A DNA stretch of 64,000 nucleotides from Imhoffiella purpurea (GTDB taxonomy: Bacteria > Pseudomonadota > Gammaproteobacteria > Chromatiales > Chromatiaceae): the NCBI RefSeq assembly GCF_000585215.1, contig NZ_AONC01000062.1, forward strand, positions 1 through 64,000, in the 5' to 3' direction. Positions 35,087 to 44,359 of the stretch are shown one piece after another. Under the pieces are notes generated by a model. It was given only the letters and a program-made list of their open reading frames with translations, did no database searches and was not told the origin of the DNA. Within the stretch, counting starts at the first letter, position 1. Each line of letters starts with the position of its first letter. A program made the translations under genes and the position numbers.

Positions 35087-37096
35087 TCAGATCTCGACGT
35101 TCAGCTGCACCCCGATCTCGCGGGGCGCACCCAACTGGGCACCGACGGCGCTGTTGCCATAGACGCGGTAGAGCTCGTCGGTCAGGTTGCGGCCGTAGAC
35201 ACCCAGCTCGAAGCCATGCTTGCTGTGCCACATCAGGGAGGCCTCGAGCAGGGCGTAGGCGCTCTGGCGCAAGTCGTTCTCGGTATCGAAATAATGCGGC
35301 CCGGTCGCGCGCAGGGCGATGCGCGGCCGCCACTGTTCGCGCGCGCCGAAGATGCCGTCCCAGGCCACGAGCGCGCTGTACCCCGGGGTGTAGGCGACGT
35401 CCTTGCCATCGAACTCGCCGCTGGTATAGCGGCTGCGATTGACCATGCCGCCGAGCGTCAAGGTTTGGCCTTCGGCCAAGCGCATCTTCGCCTGCAGCTC
35501 CATGCCCCGGCTCGTGGCGTCGCCCATGTTCGATAGGATCTGGAGGCCGGCCGGCCCGATCCATCCCTGCACGTCTTGACTGTCGATGGCGTACAGGGTG
35601 GCCTCGGCCTGATAGCGGCGCTCGGGGCTGCGCCACCGGAGGCCGATCTCGAAGTTGGTGGCGATCTCGGAATCGTAGGCGACGAGATCGGCATCGCTGG
35701 TCCCGGCCTTGTTGAAGCCGCCCGGCTTGAAGCCGCGTCCGACGGCGGCCCAGAGACGCACCTGGTCGTTCGGCAGCCAGGCGAGCGCAAAGCGCGGAGT
35801 CACCGACGTGAAGCTTTCGTCGTTGGTGTAGGTTTGCATGACGTCCGAGCCGTTCGCGTCCGGCATCAGCATGGTCACCTCGGCATCCTCCCGAGCCACG
35901 CGCGTGCCAAGACTCACCTCCCAGTGCTCGGCGAAGCGGTAATTGGTATCGGCGAAGAGCGCATAGTTGAGAATCTCGTTCTCGGTGTAGGGCCCCCCCA
36001 TGTAACCGGCCGCCTCGCCATAATTGACGTCCTGGTATTCAAAACGGAGACGCTGGGCGGAGATCCCCATGACGGCGGTCAGGGCCACGCCCTCGTAATT
36101 GGCCCGCAGCTCGGCGTAATTGCTGCTCTGGGCCTCGACGGTGTCGACGCCGTAGGGGGCGAACGTGCGCTCCAGATCGACGGTCTGTCTGGCGAGGACC
36201 CCGGTGATGGTCCAGTCGGCATTCGGGCTGTATTCCAGATCCCAGGAGACGTCCTTGATCTTGCGCTCGAGCCACGGTGTCTTCACCACCGGCTCGACCT
36301 GCGAACGTGAGAGCGGGCTGTAGGGAACGTAATACTCCTCGTGAGAGCTGTAGCGCTCGGCGCGCGCCTTCAGACGCATCTCCAGCGGCAGGTTCTCTGA
36401 CATATAGTGAATCGACAGCCTGCCTGCGGTGTTCTGGCGATCGTCGAGATCGTCGCGACCGTTCATGGCATCGTCGAGCGTCCCGTCCTCGTCGGCACGC
36501 ATCATGCTGCCCTGGATCGCCAGGCCGTTGCGATCGAACCCCGTGCTGGCGCCCGCCCGCACCCGATAGCCGCGCTCGAATCCCTGGACATTGCCCCACA
36601 GCTCGGGCTCCGTGCCGGGCCGGCGGCTGGTGATGCTCAGCACACCGCCAAGCGCACCCCGGCCATAGATGGCGCCCTGCGGTCCCTTGAGCAATTCGAC
36701 CTGCCCGACCTCCTGTAGCGTCTGCCCGAAGGCATGCGGCAGCTGCGGGACGCCGTCGAGATAGAAACTGGTGCTCGGGCTGAAGAAATCGGCCGATGCC
36801 TGTCCCCGCAAGGTCATTATGTTGTAGACCCGCGAGCTGCGCCCGACCGAGAGCAACTCGGGGAAGAGACGGTCGAGCTCGTCGGTGTCGTTCACGACGG
36901 CCTCGACGAGCTGCTCGCGGGACTCGACGTCTACGCTACCGGCGATATCGAAATCGCTTTCCGGCCGTTTGGTCGCGGTCACCGTAATGGGTTCGAGAAA
37001 CACGCCGTCCTCACCACCGCTCACTGCCTGAGCGCCATCGACGATGACGGCGGCGGCAACCGCGATCACCGGAGTCAAAACCTTCTGCTTTATCAT
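35087..37096 (-). CDS. TonB-dependent outer-membrane receptor (siderophore type)
   Basis: This 669-residue receptor has a signal peptide (about 1-24), a TonB-box-like ITVTATK and a plug domain with ELLKGPQGAIYGRGALGGV. A 22-strand barrel ends IGVQLNVEI. It would import a ferric siderophore or other ligand using TonB energy. ATG 37096 was chosen because the signal peptide begins there; an upstream in-frame extension is not signal-like. It is divergent from a PchR-like AraC regulator, with a Fur-box-like site in between, which supports iron-responsive expression. No siderophore synthesis genes are in the window, so the ligand may be a xenosiderophore. Confidence 0.9.
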   Translation of the reverse strand: MIKQKVLTPVIAVAAAVIVDGAQAVSGGEDGVFLEPITVTATKRPESDFDIAGSVDVESREQLVEAVVNDTDELDRLFPELLSVGRSSRVYNIMTLRGQASADFFSPSTSFYLDGVPQLPHAFGQTLQEVGQVELLKGPQGAIYGRGALGGVLSITSRRPGTEPELWGNVQGFERGYRVRAGASTGFDRNGLAIQGSMMRADEDGTLDDAMNGRDDLDDRQNTAGRLSIHYMSENLPLEMRLKARAERYSSHEEYYVPYSPLSRSQVEPVVKTPWLERKIKDVSWDLEYSPNADWTITGVLARQTVDLERTFAPYGVDTVEAQSSNYAELRANYEGVALTAVMGISAQRLRFEYQDVNYGEAAGYMGGPYTENEILNYALFADTNYRFAEHWEVSLGTRVAREDAEVTMLMPDANGSDVMQTYTNDESFTSVTPRFALAWLPNDQVRLWAAVGRGFKPGGFNKAGTSDADLVAYDSEIATNFEIGLRWRSPERRYQAEATLYAIDSQDVQGWIGPAGLQILSNMGDATSRGMELQAKMRLAEGQTLTLGGMVNRSRYTSGEFDGKDVAYTPGYSALVAWDGIFGAREQWRPRIALRATGPHYFDTENDLRQSAYALLEASLMWHSKHGFELGVYGRNLTDELYRVYGNSAVGAQLGAPREIGVQLNVEI

Positions 37097-37260
37097 GCTC
37101 GCGTCTTCTATCGTTGCAGACTCACCCCCGAATCCGAACCCGGGCCCCATCGCGCGCGCTATCACCTCCCGAGGCAGAGCTGCGGAGCGCACGCGACTGG
37201 GTCGCGTCGCTGGACAGCCGCAACGTCGCCGGGAGATACTCGGCCCGCGCTAAAGGCAAA

Positions 37261-37275
37261 TGATATTTATTCTCG
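37261..37275. promoter_or_regulatory. Fur-box-like site between the receptor and regulator genes
   Basis: TGATATTtATTCTCG matches the Fur 7-1-7 consensus TGATAAT-n-ATTATCA at 11 of 14 positions. It lies in the A/T-rich middle of the divergent region (37097-37345), 165 bp from the receptor start and 71 bp from the regulator start. The functional families on both sides make iron control plausible. Confidence 0.55.
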
Positions 37276-37345
37276 AAAATTGCGCTAACGGCAATGCGCC
37301 GGGACATGCGGTTTTCGGAACGATCGAGAGACGGATGACCCGAGA

Positions 37346-38299
37346 ATGGAAAGCACGACAGAGGGCGTCGAGGCCGATCGCCGACCATGCGCCCACCCGC
37401 CCCATGACCAGATCCCGCAGAACTGGACGCTGCCCGGAGGGCGCTGCATCAGCTGCTGGAACACGCATCTGGACACCGACCTGACCCTGAGCGGGCGTTG
37501 TGAACCCGCCTTCCGCATCGGCATTCAGCTGGAGGGACGTTCGCATATGCGCTTGCAGGGCGGCCCATCGCTGGCCCTGTCCCCAGGGATGGCGGTCGTG
37601 ATGTCGACCCGGCAGACAGTGACGGGCCATGACGATCTCGTGGGCGCACAATCCATGCAGCTGGTGGGGTTCTCGATCCCCGCAAACGCCTTACCCCATC
37701 TCTGCGATCCGGCCCGACTGCGACATCCTCCGAACCTCGTCGAGGATTGCAGCCTGCCTGCCCTGGGTGCCTTCATGGCGGGAATCGCCGCCTCCAACGA
37801 CCTGATGCGCGTCGGTCGCGACATTCTCGGCGGCGGACGCATCGACGGCGCGCTACAGCCACTCTATCTCGGCGCCAAGATCGACGAAGCCCTGGCACTG
37901 GTGCTGTCCGACCTGCTCGCTGCGGATGCCTGGAATGGCGCCTCGGCCGCGCGCGACCGGCGCCCCCTGCTGGATGCGCGCCGTCTGCTCGACGAGCAGT
38001 ATGAGCAGGGCTGGACCGTCCCAAGGCTTGCCGAACGGGTCGGAATGAGCGAAAAACGCCTTCAGTCCGGATTCAAATCGCTGTTCGGAGCCACGGTTCG
38101 GACATACCTGATCAGGACGCGCATCGAGGCCGCCTCGCGACTGCTCGCACGTGGAGAATGCGTGACCGAGACCGCCTATGCGGTGGGCTTTTCGAGCCTC
38201 AGCCACTTCAGCAAGATCTACAAGGAATTCATGGGGCGAGCGCCCCGGGACTGGGCACTGCACGCGGCAGCGCGTCCCAATGCGCAAGATCGCGCATGA
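37346..38299 (+). CDS. PchR-like AraC-family transcriptional regulator
   Basis: This 317-residue regulator has an N-terminal ligand-binding-like region (about 1-215) and a C-terminal double helix-turn-helix of the AraC/XylS type (about 220-305: WTVPRLAERVGMSEKRLQ, then VTETAYAVGFSSLSHFSK and RAPRDW). PchR-type members activate siderophore receptor genes when the ferric siderophore is present. Divergence from a TonB receptor matches that arrangement. The ribosome site before ATG 37346 is weak. Confidence 0.88.
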   Translation: MESTTEGVEADRRPCAHPPHDQIPQNWTLPGGRCISCWNTHLDTDLTLSGRCEPAFRIGIQLEGRSHMRLQGGPSLALSPGMAVVMSTRQTVTGHDDLVGAQSMQLVGFSIPANALPHLCDPARLRHPPNLVEDCSLPALGAFMAGIAASNDLMRVGRDILGGGRIDGALQPLYLGAKIDEALALVLSDLLAADAWNGASAARDRRPLLDARRLLDEQYEQGWTVPRLAERVGMSEKRLQSGFKSLFGATVRTYLIRTRIEAASRLLARGECVTETAYAVGFSSLSHFSKIYKEFMGRAPRDWALHAAARPNAQDRA

Positions 38300-38382
38300 T
38301 CCGATACGCGACCGACTCCGGAATACCGAAATATTCTCTTTAACCAAGCCTTTACCCGAAACCACTGGTGAATATTGAATAC

Positions 38383-39381
38383 ATGAAATTGTCGGTCGCC
38401 CCGATGCTCGACTGGACCGACCGTCACTGCCGCTATTTTCTGCGTCTCATCTCGCGCCACACGCTGCTCTACTCCGAGATGGTCACCACGGGCGCGCTCA
38501 TCCATGGCGACTGCGAGCGCCATCTGCGCTTCGATGCGGCCGAGCACCCGGTCGCGCTCCAGCTCGGCGGATCGGATTCGGGCGACATGGGACGCTGCGC
38601 GCGGATCGGGGCCGATTGGGGCTATGACGAGATCAATATCAACGTCGGCTGTCCCTCCGACCGGGTCCAGAACGGACGCTTCGGCGCCTGTCTGATGGCG
38701 GAGCCCGGACTGGTCGCCGACTGCGTTCGGGCGATGAAGGACGCGGTCTCCATTCCGGTGACGGTCAAGACCCGGATCGGCATCGACGACCGCGACAGCT
38801 ATGGCGAGCTGGTCGACTTCATCGGCGCCCAGGCCGCGGCCGGCTGCGATGCCGTCATCGTCCATGCCCGCAAGGCCTGGCTGAGCGGCCTGAGTCCGAA
38901 AGAGAACCGGGACGTGCCGCCGCTGCGCCATGACGTGGTCCGCCAGCTCAAGCGGGACTTCCCCGATCTTCCCATGGCGATCAACGGCGGCATCAAGACG
39001 CTCGCCGAGGCGGAGGGATTCCTGGACCATCTCGACGGCGTCATGATCGGTCGCGAGGCCTATCAGAACCCCTGGATCCTCGCCGAGGCGGACCGTCTCA
39101 TCTTCGGCGACGCGCGCCCGATTCCGGATCGGCATCGGGTTCTCGAGGATTTCATCCGCTATGCCGAGCGCGAGCTGGCGGCCGGCACACCCCTCGCCGC
39201 CATGAGCCGCCACATATTGGGGCTCTTCCAGGCCCAGCCCGGCTCCAGGGCCTGGCGGCGTCAGATCAGCGAGAACGTCCACCGTCCGGGCGCGGGGGTC
39301 GAGGTCTTGTCCTCGGATTGCATCAGACGGGAGTACGAGCGCCTGCAAGAGCGGGCGCGACTGCGCGGGGACCGCGGGTGA
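38383..39381 (+). CDS. dusA: tRNA-dihydrouridine(20/20a) synthase DusA
   Basis: DusA reduces uridine 20/20a in the tRNA D-loop using NADPH and FMN. The conserved SVAPMLDWTDRHCRYFLRL opening, NVGCPSDRVQ with the catalytic Cys, HARKAWLSGLSPKENR and NGGIKT are all nearly identical to the enterobacterial protein. The start is uncertain: ATG 38383 is used here, while an in-frame GTG at 38368 adds five residues. Neither has a clear ribosome site. It begins 83 bp after the AraC regulator stop, on the same strand. Confidence 0.95.
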   Translation: MKLSVAPMLDWTDRHCRYFLRLISRHTLLYSEMVTTGALIHGDCERHLRFDAAEHPVALQLGGSDSGDMGRCARIGADWGYDEININVGCPSDRVQNGRFGACLMAEPGLVADCVRAMKDAVSIPVTVKTRIGIDDRDSYGELVDFIGAQAAAGCDAVIVHARKAWLSGLSPKENRDVPPLRHDVVRQLKRDFPDLPMAINGGIKTLAEAEGFLDHLDGVMIGREAYQNPWILAEADRLIFGDARPIPDRHRVLEDFIRYAERELAAGTPLAAMSRHILGLFQAQPGSRAWRRQISENVHRPGAGVEVLSSDCIRREYERLQERARLRGDRG

Positions 39382-39384
39382 TCC

Positions 39385-41961
39385 TCAGAGACGCGCGTCG
39401 CGCAGTTCGGAGGCGCGCAATGCCTCGCGAACGACATTGCGGACCGCCCCGTCCTGCCAAGGCTTGCTGAGGAATCGGAAGATCGCGCCGTGATTGACGG
39501 CCTTGGTCACCGACGAGAAATCGCTGTATCCGGAGGACATGATGCAGATCAGTCGAGGATAGAGCGCGCTCGCGCGGGCGAGCAGCTCGGCGCCGTCCAT
39601 TCCGGGCATCATGGCGTCGGCGATCATCACCTCGACCGGATGCATCGCCAGCTGCTCGAGCGCCTCGAAGCCGCCCAGCGCCGTATGGACCCGATAGCCC
39701 TCGAACTCGAGCATCCGCTTGAGACTGGCGACGACCTGTGCGTCATCGTCCACCACCAGCAGGTTCCGCTTGGATTCGGTGCCGTCCTCCGACGGCACCT
39801 GGAGCCGCCTCGCGGAGGCGAGGAGCCGCTCGAAGTCGGCAACGGTCAAAGGCCGGCTGAAATAGTAGCCCTGGATCTCGTCGCAATCGCACGAGCGGAG
39901 AAAGCGGAGCTGGGCCTCGGTCTCGACCCCCTCGGCGAGCGCGGCCAGATTCAGGTTGTGCGCTAGCGCGACGATGGTCGTCACGATGGCGGCGCTGTCT
40001 GGGTCGTGCACGATATCGCGCACGAAGGAACGATCGATCTTGAGCCGGTCGATGTCGAAGCGGCGCAGATAGCTGAGCGAGGAGAAACCCGTGCCGAAGT
40101 CGTCGAGGGAGAGCGAGACGCACAGATCCTTCAGCCGCTTGGTCGCCTTGATGAAGGCCGTGGTGTCGAGCATCGCGGCACTTTCGGTCAGCTCCAGCTC
40201 CAGGAGGTTCGGATTCAGCCCCGTCTCGCGCAGGATGCCGTCGGTCAGCGACACCAGATCGCAGGCCGCGAACTGACGGGCCGAGAGGTTCACGGCCACG
40301 CTGATCGGCGGCAGCCCGGCATCCTGCCAGGCGCGGTTCTGCAGACAGGCCCGACGCAAGACCCATTCGCCGAGTTCGACGATGAGACCGGACTCCTCGG
40401 CGAGCGGAATGAAGGCGCCCGGCATCATCAAGCCATGCGCGGGATGCGGCCAGCGCACCAGCGCCTCGGCACCGATGACCTGACCGCCGCGCAGATCGAC
40501 CTGAGGCTGGTAGTGCAGCTCGAGCTCGCCGCGCTCGATCGCCTGGCGCAGTTCGTGTTCGAGATCCATGCGCTCGAGTGCGCGGGCGTTCATCTCGCGC
40601 GCATAGAAGCGAAAACGTTTTCCGCCTTCCATCTTGGCCTTGAGCATGGCCGCGGCGGCATTGCACATCAAGGCTTCGGCGGTCTCGCCATCTTTGGGGA
40701 AAACGGCGATGCCGATGCTCAGCGACAGCATCACCTCGCGCCTATCGATCGCGAAGGGCCTCAGGGAGGTCTCGTGGATGGATTGCGCCAGGCGCGTCAT
40801 ACCCTCGGGCTCGCGCCCCTCGGAAACCAATACGAACTCGTCACCCTCGACGCGGGCCAGGGTATCGGCCGTCTCGAGCAGGCCCGACAAACGCCGCGCC
40901 ATGGCGCACAGGGCATGGTCTCCCGCCTCCCGTCCGAGACTGCCGTTGACGCTCTTGAACCGATCCAGGTTCAAGGCCACGACCATGATCTGGAATCCGC
41001 TCTGGCGGCTGCGCTGGATCGCCCGACAGAGCCGATCGGAGAGCAGGTTGCGATTGGGCAGACCGGTCAGCTCGTCGAAATTGGACTTGCGCTCGAGCTG
41101 TTCCAGATAGCGGTTGCGCTCGCTCACGTCGCGCCAGCTCACCACCGCACCCAGGAGCCGCTCGCCCTCGAGGATCGGCATCGCGGCGCATTCGACCGGG
41201 ATCGAAAAGCCATCCTGACGGATGAATCGCTCGCCATGACCACGCAGCACCTGACCCGAGCGAACGGCGGAGAGCAGCAGGCAGTCGTCCAGCCGGTCTG
41301 CCGACCCCGGACTCTCGGTGCAGACGAGCCGAGACAGATCGACCCCCAGAAGCGCATCCTTGGCATAGCCCAGCATCTCCGCCGCCGAGTCGTTGATGAA
41401 ATCGACAGAGCCGGCGCGATCGAGCCCCAGGATGCCCTCCCCGACCGAGGAGAGGATCAGATCCAGGCGATGTCTCAGAAGGTATTCCCTCCGCTGGCTC
41501 GCAGCCTGAACGACGCGGATCTCCTCGACCCGGCGCTCGATCTCGGACTCCAGAAAGGCGTTCTTGTCGCGCAGCCAGTCCCTGGCCCGCTTGAGTTCCA
41601 GCTGGGTCTTCACCCGCGCCAGGACGACCGGCGGAACGATGGGCTTGGTGATGTAGTCGGCCGCGCCCGATTCCAGCCCCCGCGTCTCGTCCTCGACACT
41701 GTCCATGCCGGTGACGAAGATGACGGGCAGATCGCGGGTTCGGTCATCGGCACGCAGCTGGGCGAGTACCTGGTGCCCATCCATGCCCGGCATCATCACG
41801 TCGAGCAGGACGAGATCGGGCCGCGGGTCCTGCACGGCATATTCGAGCGCCAGAGGTCCGGAGTCGGCGGATCTGACGCGGTATCCCGCCTGCCGCAGCA
41901 ACTCGCCGATCACCAGCAGATTGGTGGGGAGATCGTCGACGACCAAAATGGTTCCAGACAT
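39385..41961 (-). CDS. REC-PAS-GGDEF(degenerate)-EAL-REC cyclic di-GMP protein
   Basis: This 858-residue protein starts with a receiver domain (phospho-acceptor D54, LLDVMMPGMDG). A coiled coil, a PAS domain (about 165-290), a GGDEF domain and an EAL domain follow, and a second receiver domain (about 735-850, IADAMMPGMDG) ends the chain. The GGDEF signature reads EGDEF (372-376) and there is no RxxD site, so cyclase activity is unlikely. EAL motifs are intact: EALVRW (about 499), LDDFGTGFSSLSYL and EGVET. A phosphodiesterase regulated by two phosphorylation sites is the best guess. It is convergent with dusA (3 bp apart). No partner kinase is adjacent. Confidence 0.9.
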   Translation of the reverse strand: MSGTILVVDDLPTNLLVIGELLRQAGYRVRSADSGPLALEYAVQDPRPDLVLLDVMMPGMDGHQVLAQLRADDRTRDLPVIFVTGMDSVEDETRGLESGAADYITKPIVPPVVLARVKTQLELKRARDWLRDKNAFLESEIERRVEEIRVVQAASQRREYLLRHRLDLILSSVGEGILGLDRAGSVDFINDSAAEMLGYAKDALLGVDLSRLVCTESPGSADRLDDCLLLSAVRSGQVLRGHGERFIRQDGFSIPVECAAMPILEGERLLGAVVSWRDVSERNRYLEQLERKSNFDELTGLPNRNLLSDRLCRAIQRSRQSGFQIMVVALNLDRFKSVNGSLGREAGDHALCAMARRLSGLLETADTLARVEGDEFVLVSEGREPEGMTRLAQSIHETSLRPFAIDRREVMLSLSIGIAVFPKDGETAEALMCNAAAAMLKAKMEGGKRFRFYAREMNARALERMDLEHELRQAIERGELELHYQPQVDLRGGQVIGAEALVRWPHPAHGLMMPGAFIPLAEESGLIVELGEWVLRRACLQNRAWQDAGLPPISVAVNLSARQFAACDLVSLTDGILRETGLNPNLLELELTESAAMLDTTAFIKATKRLKDLCVSLSLDDFGTGFSSLSYLRRFDIDRLKIDRSFVRDIVHDPDSAAIVTTIVALAHNLNLAALAEGVETEAQLRFLRSCDCDEIQGYYFSRPLTVADFERLLASARRLQVPSEDGTESKRNLLVVDDDAQVVASLKRMLEFEGYRVHTALGGFEALEQLAMHPVEVMIADAMMPGMDGAELLARASALYPRLICIMSSGYSDFSSVTKAVNHGAIFRFLSKPWQDGAVRNVVREALRASELRDARL

Positions 41962-42194
41962 AAGCGCACGCTCGTCCTAGTGCGGAGCCGTCCAGGCATT
42001 CAAGTATGGCAGCGAACGCCCTCGCCCGTCGCACGAGAGGCTTGTCCACGCCCTGTCGCTCGAATCTCGATTCTTCGCCGCATCCATAGCCTTCCTCGCG
42101 TAAGATCGCGGATGCAGATCGCCGGAATGGGCGCGTCCCCGACACCCCGCCGTACCCGGCTTACCTTGCGCATCCCCACGGCATACACCCGCCC

Positions 42195-42548
42195 ATGAGT
42201 TGGATCACGCTCGCACTGCTCTGTGCCTTCAGTCTGGCCAGCGCCGACGCGGCGACCAATGCCTGGCTGCAGGGATTCTCGGCCCTCGAACTCCTGGTGG
42301 TCCGCTTCTGCGTACCGGCGCTATTGCTGAGCCCCCTCCTGCCCGACATGCCTCCGATCGGGGAGATCCCGCTGGCCTTCTGGGGTTGGATCGGCCTGCT
42401 CATCCCGCTCGAGCTCATTGCAATGCTAGTCTACATGGCCGCGATTCGTGACCATCCCCTATCCCAAACATTACCCTATCTGGCCTTCTCACCGGTATTC
42501 GTCATGGGCATGGTCTCCGGCGTGGTCGTGATCCCGCTTCTGCGCTGA
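42195..42548 (+). pseudogene. Truncated EamA/DMT-type transporter (N-terminal fragment)
   Basis: This 117-residue product contains only the first four or so helices of an EamA-domain drug/metabolite transporter (starting SWITLALLCAFSLASADA; PLSQTLPYLAFSPVFV is the family's conserved region). Full-length members have about 10 helices and 290 residues. The frame ends shortly after that motif, and only 41 bp separate it from the end of the opposite-strand gene, so the rest has been deleted, not frameshifted. A functional short protein cannot be excluded, but a remnant is more likely. Confidence 0.6.
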
Positions 42549-42589
42549 GGTCTTCCCAGGGAAACGGCGCCAGCATCCTCATCCCGGGA

Positions 42590-44167
42590 CTACATCTCCA
42601 GCGCCCGCTTCACGCGCGTCAGGACCTCGGGAAATGGAGGGGGACGGCTGGTGTCGATCAGTACCGACTGGGAGCGCTCGGTGGGAGAGAGACACTGACG
42701 TCCGGCATGCTGACGCTCCAGGACGGACACGGTGGCATCGGACACGTCTCCGCCGTTCGCCAGTCGGCGGATCACCCGCTGACGCAGAATCTCCAAGGGC
42801 GCGTCCAGGGCCAGGATCGCAAAGCCCGCGCCACGGCGGCGGGCGAGCTCGCTGAAGCGCCGACGCCGGCTTCGCGACAGAAAGGTGGCGTCGATCAGGA
42901 CATCGTATCCGCTGTCCAGGATACTCTCGGCGAGCTGGTGCAAGCGGTCGTAGGTCCAGTCGGTGGCGCTGGGGAAATAGATCCCCGAATCCACCCCGCT
43001 CAGGGTGCGGGCGTTCTCGCGCAGTCCGAACAGACGCTTGCGCTCGACATCCGAGCGCAGATGGATGAAGGGAAGCGCCTCGCGCAGACTGTAGGCGATA
43101 CTGCTCTTGCCCGATCCGGACAGACCGCAGGCGATCAGCAGATGAGGATGTCTAGGCAGGGTGTAGGACTCGGCCAGTTGCAGATAGCGCATGCAGGTAC
43201 GGCGCACGCCCATCGCCTCCTCCCGATCCAGGTCGCCCTGATCCAGGCGGATCGCGAGTACCTTGGCCCTGACCATGGCCCGGTAGACCTTGTAGAAGTC
43301 CAGCATCCTCAAGAGATCGTAGTCGCCACTGCGCTCGAGATACCGATTGAGGAAGAGACGGGCATTCCCGCTCTCCCCCGCCTGCTCGAGGTCCATCACC
43401 AGGAAGGCGACCTCGCTCGCGGTATCGATCCAGCGCAGATTGGGGTTGAACTCGATGGCGTCGAAGATATGGATGGCATCGCCGACCCGCGCGATATTGC
43501 CGCGATGCATGTCGCCATGGCATTCGCGCACCATGCCCTGCCGGCGCCGCCGCTCGATCCAGGGCATCAGATCGCAATGACGCTGCAGCGTCCAGCTCTC
43601 GAGCCTGTCGAGCCGGGTCAGGGTCTCGGGGAAGATGGCGCGCGCGCAAATGGCCCGGAAATTCTCCAGCATGGGCTCGAGCACCGCGGGCGGGGTCCCG
43701 AAATCGCGCGCCAGATCGACCGTCGAGACCGAGGCATGGAAATCGGCGACCAGCTCGCCGAGCCGAACCATCAGCTCGCCCGAGAGCGGCTGACGATCGA
43801 GCAGCGCCTCCTGAGGGAAGCGATGCATCTTGACCGCGTACTCGAGCGCCGGCCCCCGGCCCTCCATGCGCGGCGCGTCCGGGGTCCCGGTGATCGGAAC
43901 GACATCGATATAGAGGGCCTCCGCCAACCGGCGATTGAGCCGCAGCTCCTCCTCGCAGCAGTGCCGGCGAAGTTCCAGGGTGGAGAAATCGAGGAAGCCC
44001 AGATCGATGGGTTTCTTCAGCTTGTAGGCGTGGTCGCCCGCCAGCATGATGTGGGAGATATGGGTCTCGATATGGTCGACGCTCGTCACCTCCCCCGGAT
44101 AGGCGTCCGGCTGCATCAAGCCCGCGATCAAACGCACGAAATCCTCGTTACCCATATGAACCGCCAT
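42590..44167 (-). CDS. APH-like kinase fused to a P-loop (AAA-type) kinase
   Basis: This 525-residue protein has an N-terminal aminoglycoside-phosphotransferase-like domain (about 1-330; catalytic HGDMHRGNI and metal-binding IFDAIEF). A C-terminal P-loop kinase domain (about 345-520) carries Walker A GLSGSGKSS and the LRSDVERK segment. Such fusions are widespread in proteobacteria, are usually annotated as AAA-family ATPase, and have no settled function; small-molecule phosphorylation is inferred. ATGs at 44167 and 44155 are both possible starts. It is a single gene, divergent from the DUF2892 gene. Confidence 0.85.
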   Translation of the reverse strand: MAVHMGNEDFVRLIAGLMQPDAYPGEVTSVDHIETHISHIMLAGDHAYKLKKPIDLGFLDFSTLELRRHCCEEELRLNRRLAEALYIDVVPITGTPDAPRMEGRGPALEYAVKMHRFPQEALLDRQPLSGELMVRLGELVADFHASVSTVDLARDFGTPPAVLEPMLENFRAICARAIFPETLTRLDRLESWTLQRHCDLMPWIERRRRQGMVRECHGDMHRGNIARVGDAIHIFDAIEFNPNLRWIDTASEVAFLVMDLEQAGESGNARLFLNRYLERSGDYDLLRMLDFYKVYRAMVRAKVLAIRLDQGDLDREEAMGVRRTCMRYLQLAESYTLPRHPHLLIACGLSGSGKSSIAYSLREALPFIHLRSDVERKRLFGLRENARTLSGVDSGIYFPSATDWTYDRLHQLAESILDSGYDVLIDATFLSRSRRRRFSELARRRGAGFAILALDAPLEILRQRVIRRLANGGDVSDATVSVLERQHAGRQCLSPTERSQSVLIDTSRPPPFPEVLTRVKRALEM

Positions 44168-44255
44168 TCGTCGAGACCCGATCCGGGAAAACCCGAGTCA
44201 TCCGTGTCCAAGGGCCCCTCGTCCAGAGGGACGCATCCCCGACGATCAGGTGCTG

Positions 44256-44285
44256 TTGAACGAAGCGAACTGCGCTGGGTAAGAT
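44256..44285 (+). promoter_or_regulatory. Candidate sigma-70 promoter for the DUF2892 gene
   Basis: TTGAAC (44256-44261) and TAAGAT (44280-44285) are separated by 18 bp, giving a leader of about 70 nt before ATG 44360. Confidence 0.45.
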
Positions 44286-44359
44286 CCAGGCATAATCTCC
44301 ACTTCAACCCAGGAGCCCTACACGAAGGCGGGTTCCCTCAACCAAGTTTAGAGAATTCC

